Source: JAGOUU01 sp964609155
Lineage (GTDB): Bacteria; Pseudomonadota; Gammaproteobacteria; JAGOUU01
Length of the DNA: 17,850 bases
Assembly (NCBI GenBank): GCA_964609155.1
Contig: CAZSRF010000039.1
Span: 1-17,850 of the forward strand
Direction of reading: 5' to 3'
Below the pieces are notes generated by a model. The model did not search any database. It was not told the DNA's origin and saw nothing but the letters and a program-made list of their open reading frames with translations. Shown piece by piece: positions 14,342-17,850 of the stretch (its first letter is position 1; the number at the start of each line of letters is the position of its first letter). The translations under genes and the position numbers were made by a program.

Positions 14342-15109
14342 ATGCTATTCTTTTTTAATAAAAACAATAAAGATAAAATAAAGCTGTATACAAACAGGGT
14401 TATTAAACTAAATGTTCCCTGGTATAAAAATCCTACTATTATGATTGCTTCGGTTGTTATTATAGTTTCTATGTGTAGTAGTTATTTATATCTTAATTAT
14501 AGTCTTCAAAATACATTGAAGCAGTTATCAAAAGTTTCTAGAAAGTACAATAGTTTGTCAGATAAGTACGATGATCTTAAGGTAAGCAAGGTAAAATTGC
14601 AGCGTGAACTTGAAATAGTTCAGCAAAGCCAAGTAAAAATTAAAGATAATTTGCTTAGCATGCATCAACAATCACAAGACTTAACTGAGCAGGTAGATTT
14701 ATATAAAAGAATTATGGCTCCGGATGGTATAGATGCTAATATATCAATTGAAAATGTACATTTACGGAGAATAAATGAAACGAACGATTATTATTTGAGT
14801 TTTGTTTTACTACAATTAAGCAAGAAAAAAACTAGAGTTGAGGGTTTGGTGGATTTTAATTTAAATGGCCAGATTGATCAGAAGCCTAAAACTATTGCTT
14901 ATAGTAAAATTGCCGTAGATAAAAAATTTCCTATGAGATATAGATTCAGTGATTTTCAACAGATTAATGAAAAAATAACATTGCCACAAGATTTTCAAGT
15001 GAAAAATTTGATTATAACTGTTACAGATAATAAACTAAAACAAACGAAGAAAACCAACTTTGATTGGTCATCTGTAGGAGGGCAAGAGATACATGTGGCT
15101 AAAAATTAG
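14342..15109 (+). CDS. DUF6776-like single-pass membrane coiled-coil protein
   Basis: A 255-residue protein: a basic cytoplasmic N-terminus, one transmembrane helix at about 30-52, a coiled coil at about 55-120 rich in K, L, Q and S, and a C-terminal beta-rich domain (about 130-250) containing VHLRRINETNDYYLSFVLLQ. This layout and the position directly before a bactofilin gene match the DUF6776 family of gammaproteobacteria, as I recall it. The role is unknown; a membrane anchor or periplasmic partner of the bactofilin is a fair inference. GGAG at 14333-14336 precedes the ATG by five bases. Its 3' end overlaps the bactofilin gene by 17 bp. Confidence 0.75.
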   Translation: MLFFFNKNNKDKIKLYTNRVIKLNVPWYKNPTIMIASVVIIVSMCSSYLYLNYSLQNTLKQLSKVSRKYNSLSDKYDDLKVSKVKLQRELEIVQQSQVKIKDNLLSMHQQSQDLTEQVDLYKRIMAPDGIDANISIENVHLRRINETNDYYLSFVLLQLSKKKTRVEGLVDFNLNGQIDQKPKTIAYSKIAVDKKFPMRYRFSDFQQINEKITLPQDFQVKNLIITVTDNKLKQTKKTNFDWSSVGGQEIHVAKN

Positions 15110-15611
15110 AAGAAATAAAAAATGCCTTAAGGCTGAGCATGATAAAATAAAAGCAACCCAACATATGGACACGCTGGTAGGACCTATGACTACTCTGCAT
15201 GGTGATATCACCTTTGCTAGTGGGTTGCATGTTGATGGAGTTATTCATGGAGACATAAGTTCAGCGTCTGAATCTAATTCTTTGCTTGTAGTTGGCAACT
15301 CTGCTAAAATAACGGGGGATATTAGAGTACAACGCGCGGTAGTAAATGGCTTTATCATGGGTAATTTGTACGTCTATGAGCATTTAGAATTAGGTGAAAA
15401 GGCCATAATTGTAGGTAATGTTTATTATAACTTACTCGAAATGGCTGTAGGTTCAGAGATTAGAGGGGCGTTATTACCTAATATTAAAAAAGCTCCTAAT
15501 AAGCTCTTAGAAGATCATAGTCAGCCCAGGGGGGATGGGTGTGAGCAGCAGCACGATCATTCTGGCTCAGAGGTAGAAAAGAAATCTGAAGTTGAACTTA
15601 CTGTAATCTAA
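15093..15611 (+). CDS. Bactofilin (polymer-forming cytoskeletal protein)
   Basis: A 172-residue bactofilin. Residues about 27-130 form the repetitive beta-helix: MTTLHGDITFASGLHVDGVI and then H-G-D-I, T-G-D-I, M-G-N-L, V-G-N-V and R-G-A-L turns at regular spacing, the hallmark of the family's right-handed beta-helix. Short disordered tails flank it; the acidic C-terminus holds an H-rich stretch (EQQHDHSG). Bactofilins polymerise without nucleotide and scaffold cell-wall or polar proteins. AGGAGG at 15077-15082 lies inside the preceding gene, ten bases before the ATG, so the two proteins are probably made together. A shorter form from an internal ATG before DTLVGPMTT is possible. Confidence 0.92.
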   Translation: MWLKIRRNKKCLKAEHDKIKATQHMDTLVGPMTTLHGDITFASGLHVDGVIHGDISSASESNSLLVVGNSAKITGDIRVQRAVVNGFIMGNLYVYEHLELGEKAIIVGNVYYNLLEMAVGSEIRGALLPNIKKAPNKLLEDHSQPRGDGCEQQHDHSGSEVEKKSEVELTVI

Positions 15612-15660
15612 AAGGTCTTAGTAACGTGGTAATGATGTAATTTTATTGGAAGTAGTAATT

Positions 15661-16053
15661 ATGGCACAAAATCAACTTGAGCTGGAATCGTCAGGTGAAA
15701 TTAATTTTACTCAAAACGCGGCTAATAAAGTAGGTGATCTTATCTGTGAAGAAGGGAATCTTAACTTAAATCTTAGGTTATATATTACTGGTGGTGGCTG
15801 CTCTGGCTTTCAATATGGCTTTGCTTTTGATGAAAATATTAACCCTGATGATATGGTTGTTACAAAAAGCTATAAAAATGCCCCAGATAAGTTAACACAA
15901 GTGAAATTGTTGGTTGATCCCCTAAGCTTGCAATACTTAGAAAGCTCGGAGGTGGATTATCGAGAAGATCTACAAGGTGCTCAGTTTGTCATTCGTAATC
16001 CTAATGCAAAGACCACTTGTGGTTGTGGTTCGTCTTTTAGCATGGATGAATAG
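15661..16053 (+). CDS. erpA: Iron-sulfur cluster insertion protein ErpA
   Basis: An A-type carrier that delivers Fe-S clusters to apoproteins; in E. coli it is essential for isoprenoid enzymes IspG and IspH. From ATG 15661 the protein has 130 residues. The three cluster cysteines are present: C47 in GGGCSGFQYGF and C120 and C122 in TTCGCGSSFSM. The VDPLSLQYLE segment and the C-terminus identify the ErpA branch rather than IscA. GGAAG at 15648-15652 is eight bases upstream; a TTG at 15646 would add five residues and is not favoured. It follows the bactofilin gene by 49 bp, likely in the same transcript. Confidence 0.95.
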   Translation: MAQNQLELESSGEINFTQNAANKVGDLICEEGNLNLNLRLYITGGGCSGFQYGFAFDENINPDDMVVTKSYKNAPDKLTQVKLLVDPLSLQYLESSEVDYREDLQGAQFVIRNPNAKTTCGCGSSFSMDE

Positions 16054-16158
16054 CCCGTTTTTTTCTATGTAACTATTTGTTAGTATTCAATCAGTTAGAC
16101 TATTTATGAAACTAAACAAAGAAGAGTAACCGTTCATATAGCATTCATCAAATTAGCA

Positions 16159-16164
16159 TATAAT
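16159..16164 (+). promoter_or_regulatory. Putative -10 box for the small lipoprotein-like gene
   Basis: A perfect TATAAT about 45 bp before ATG 16209, in a 155-bp gap after erpA. No convincing -35 is found at standard spacing, so this is only suggestive. A GCCCG-T7 stretch just after the erpA stop has no stem and is not a clear terminator. Confidence 0.3.
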
Positions 16165-16208
16165 ACCCCATAGTTTGATAATATATTTTTAATTCTAAAG
16201 AGAAGCTA

Positions 16209-16655
16209 ATGATGAAATTTAAGTCGATACTACTTGTTCTTCCTATGGTGATGTGTGTCATGGCAGCATGCTATATTCCCTCTAGCCTAGGTTTAGCTAA
16301 ACCTTTGGTAAAATCAGAATATAACTATGCTGATAAAATTATAGGTAAATGGAAAACTCCTGAGAAGTTTACGCATGGAATTGGCTCTTATTCAATGTTT
16401 ACTTTTTACAATAATGGCGATTTTAGAATAACTATACATAGTAAGTGTTGTGGCAAGAAAGAATATGAAGTTGTGGCAATTACGAATGGAGTATGGCAAG
16501 TTAAAAATGAAAACTTACTTTTTGAGGTGACTTCATCCAGTGAGCCTATTCTTAGTGAAATTTTTCATAAAACATATTTTAAAATAGAATATATAAATAA
16601 TAAATCTTTGCTAATGGGTGATGATCTGGAATTAGAAAGATTGCATTCTTATTAG
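16209..16655 (+). CDS. Small exported protein, possible lipoprotein
   Basis: A 148-residue protein of unknown family. A hydrophobic leader (about 5-20) ends in VMAAC at 17-21, an imperfect lipobox that would put a lipid on C21; cleavage at SLGLA/KP (after 30) is the alternative. The mature part starts with IIGKWKTPEKF (about 44-54) followed by MFTFYNNGDFRITI, and ends in GVWQVKNENLLFEV and related strands. This pattern recalls lipocalin-like small beta-barrel domains of exported proteins, but no name is justified. Two adjacent cysteines occur at about 80-81 (KCCGK). AAGAGAAG upstream may serve as ribosome site; a second ATG follows directly at 16212. Confidence 0.7.
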   Translation: MMKFKSILLVLPMVMCVMAACYIPSSLGLAKPLVKSEYNYADKIIGKWKTPEKFTHGIGSYSMFTFYNNGDFRITIHSKCCGKKEYEVVAITNGVWQVKNENLLFEVTSSSEPILSEIFHKTYFKIEYINNKSLLMGDDLELERLHSY

Positions 16656-16677
16656 TTTAGCGAGTTGTGCTTTGCTT

Positions 16678-16692
16678 AATGCGTAGCATTTT
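16678..16692 (+). terminator. Weak hairpin after the small lipoprotein-like gene
   Basis: AATGC-GTA-GCATT forms a 5-bp stem with a 3-base loop and is followed by a broken T run. It lies about 23 bp past the stop. Too weak to be a confident terminator. Confidence 0.25.
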
Positions 16693-16736
16693 ATTGTGAC
16701 TTAACAGCCGGAGCAGCTTTTAGCTGTAATTTGTAT

Positions 16737-17822
16737 ATGAATAAAGAAGATATCAGAAAAAAGCTTGCTTTCAACTCCGCATTAGCAACTGCAGAGGCAC
16801 AAATTGATGCACTATTAGATTTAGCCACAACAATAGGTGTGGGAAAAGTATATTCGATTATTTTTGCGTTAGAAGATTTACATCGATCTGAATGTGGACT
16901 TGCCAATATTGAAATTTTTCAAGAATTAATTGACTTACGGGAAAAGGCGAGAGAGTTTAGATGTGCAATCTCGATCTTAGTTAAAAGAGGGTTGATTTGT
17001 GACGACATTAAGACGCTATCACAAATTTTCACACTTAGTTTAAGGGTAGCTGATGATTTTATAGAAAATGCCGAACCACTTGAAAAACTGCTTCAGTTAA
17101 ATCCCTCAGTAGATACCCCAAGAATTCGGATAATGTTAATGGCGTCTATAGATAGGGCAGGTATAAATTCGGGATCTTATATAAGACTTATTTGTGACAT
17201 TCTTGCTGTTCTTCATGAATTAGCTCCAACGCTAGTTGATGAATCTAACATGGAAAGATTAATAACATCAGATAATATTAAACTAATAGGTGTAATTACT
17301 AAAATCAAAAAATATCGAGATATCTTAGCCAGTTATTCTACTTTCGAAGCAAGAAGTTACTTATTAACTCAAGAAGGATTTATGAGCTTTTTCTCCCCTG
17401 GCCCCATGGGAATTAGAGGTTTAAACAGTATCCAAAAAAAAATAATTGACGGGGTGCTCCTTTTTACTTTTGGTGATATTGATTCACTTCTCGATATCAA
17501 AGATAGAATATTAGCGTTATCTGCAATTATTTCGCCGGATATTGAGTCTAAGTCATATCTTGTAGGACTTGGAGCTTGGGATTCTATACAACAAATTAGA
17601 GATATTTTAGCTCATGAATGTCCCCAGAATCGTAGTACAAGCGATCCATATTTGGGCAATCCAAATCCAGATACGCATGTTGTGTTTAGAGATGCTGATG
17701 GCAACCCATCCACAGAAATGATAGGTTTATTAGGTTTAACCGCACGCCAAGATAAGTTTCACCTGCCGACAACCAAAAAAGATGTTGTTCAGTACATAAG
17801 TACTCACGAAAAATTAATTTGA
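16737..17822 (+). CDS. Unrecognised helical protein, no known family
   Basis: I do not recognise this 361-residue protein (counted from ATG 16737; TTG 16731 would add two residues). It has no signal peptide or transmembrane helix. Residues about 1-200 read as a run of amphipathic helices with alternating acidic and basic faces (for example FQELIDLREKAREFRCAISI and FIENAEPLEKLLQLN), like helical-repeat folds. A glycine-rich break FFSPGPMGIRG follows near 223. A second helical part contains DSLLDIKDRILALSAIISPD and SIQQIRDILAHE. The last 60 residues are polar and loop-rich (NPNPDTHVVFRDADGNPS). Upstream a 5-bp hairpin CAGCT-TTT-AGCTG (16714-16726) lies 10 bases before the start, and no ribosome site is evident. 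In an intracellular bacterium such a protein could be a secreted effector, but nothing here proves it. Confidence 0.75.
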   Translation: MNKEDIRKKLAFNSALATAEAQIDALLDLATTIGVGKVYSIIFALEDLHRSECGLANIEIFQELIDLREKAREFRCAISILVKRGLICDDIKTLSQIFTLSLRVADDFIENAEPLEKLLQLNPSVDTPRIRIMLMASIDRAGINSGSYIRLICDILAVLHELAPTLVDESNMERLITSDNIKLIGVITKIKKYRDILASYSTFEARSYLLTQEGFMSFFSPGPMGIRGLNSIQKKIIDGVLLFTFGDIDSLLDIKDRILALSAIISPDIESKSYLVGLGAWDSIQQIRDILAHECPQNRSTSDPYLGNPNPDTHVVFRDADGNPSTEMIGLLGLTARQDKFHLPTTKKDVVQYISTHEKLI

Positions 17823-17850
17823 TATTTATCTCCGATGCTAACTAAAATAT

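Noticed and set aside
16691..16906. Minus-strand frame over the start of the last gene
   Set aside because: Antisense to the longer, coherent plus-strand frame, with no supporting signals.

Overview
The window looks like chromosomal DNA from an AT-rich gammaproteobacterium, quite possibly a host-associated or intracellular one; Legionellales-type lineages are my best guess, by inference only. The arguments are gene neighbourhoods known from gammaproteobacteria (sfsA next to dksA; DUF6776 gene, bactofilin gene, erpA in a row), strongly AT-rich coding sequence, dispersed palindromic repeats in intergenic DNA, and several lineage-specific secreted or unrecognised proteins.

Layout. 1-592 (minus): 5' part of a gene for an exported, cysteine-rich protein made of 35-38-residue tandem repeats; it runs off the left edge. 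593-1148: non-coding, with a promoter candidate for that gene, one consensus DnaA box and a cluster of palindromic repeats. 1149-2973 (minus): parA and an overlapping divergent parB, of plasmid or integrative-element type. 3278-4147 (plus): a second, chromosomal-type ParB without its own ParA. 4161-4637 (minus): a small secreted six-cysteine protein. 4742-11932 (minus): a tightly packed six-gene moxR-bat operon in the order moxR, DUF58, DUF4381, batA, batB/TPR, batD. 12026-12478 (minus): dksA, divergent from a degenerate sfsA (12699-13436, plus). 13528-14205: rubredoxin and hemJ, convergent. 14342-16053 (plus): DUF6776 membrane coiled-coil protein, bactofilin and the Fe-S carrier erpA. 16209-17822 (plus): a small lipoprotein-like gene and an unrecognised helical protein.

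Functionally, the moxR-bat block should build an inner-membrane von Willebrand A complex driven by an AAA+ ATPase. The two ParBs and one ParA suggest DNA segregation functions of mixed origin. HemJ, rubredoxin and ErpA share heme, iron and redox themes. DksA is the stringent-response cofactor of RNA polymerase. The most unusual items are the repeat protein at the left edge, the SfsA that has lost its nuclease-like signature, the BatB whose first metal-site motif is lost, and the palindrome at the putative dksA promoter. No rRNA, tRNA, CRISPR array, transposase or intact insertion sequence was seen.
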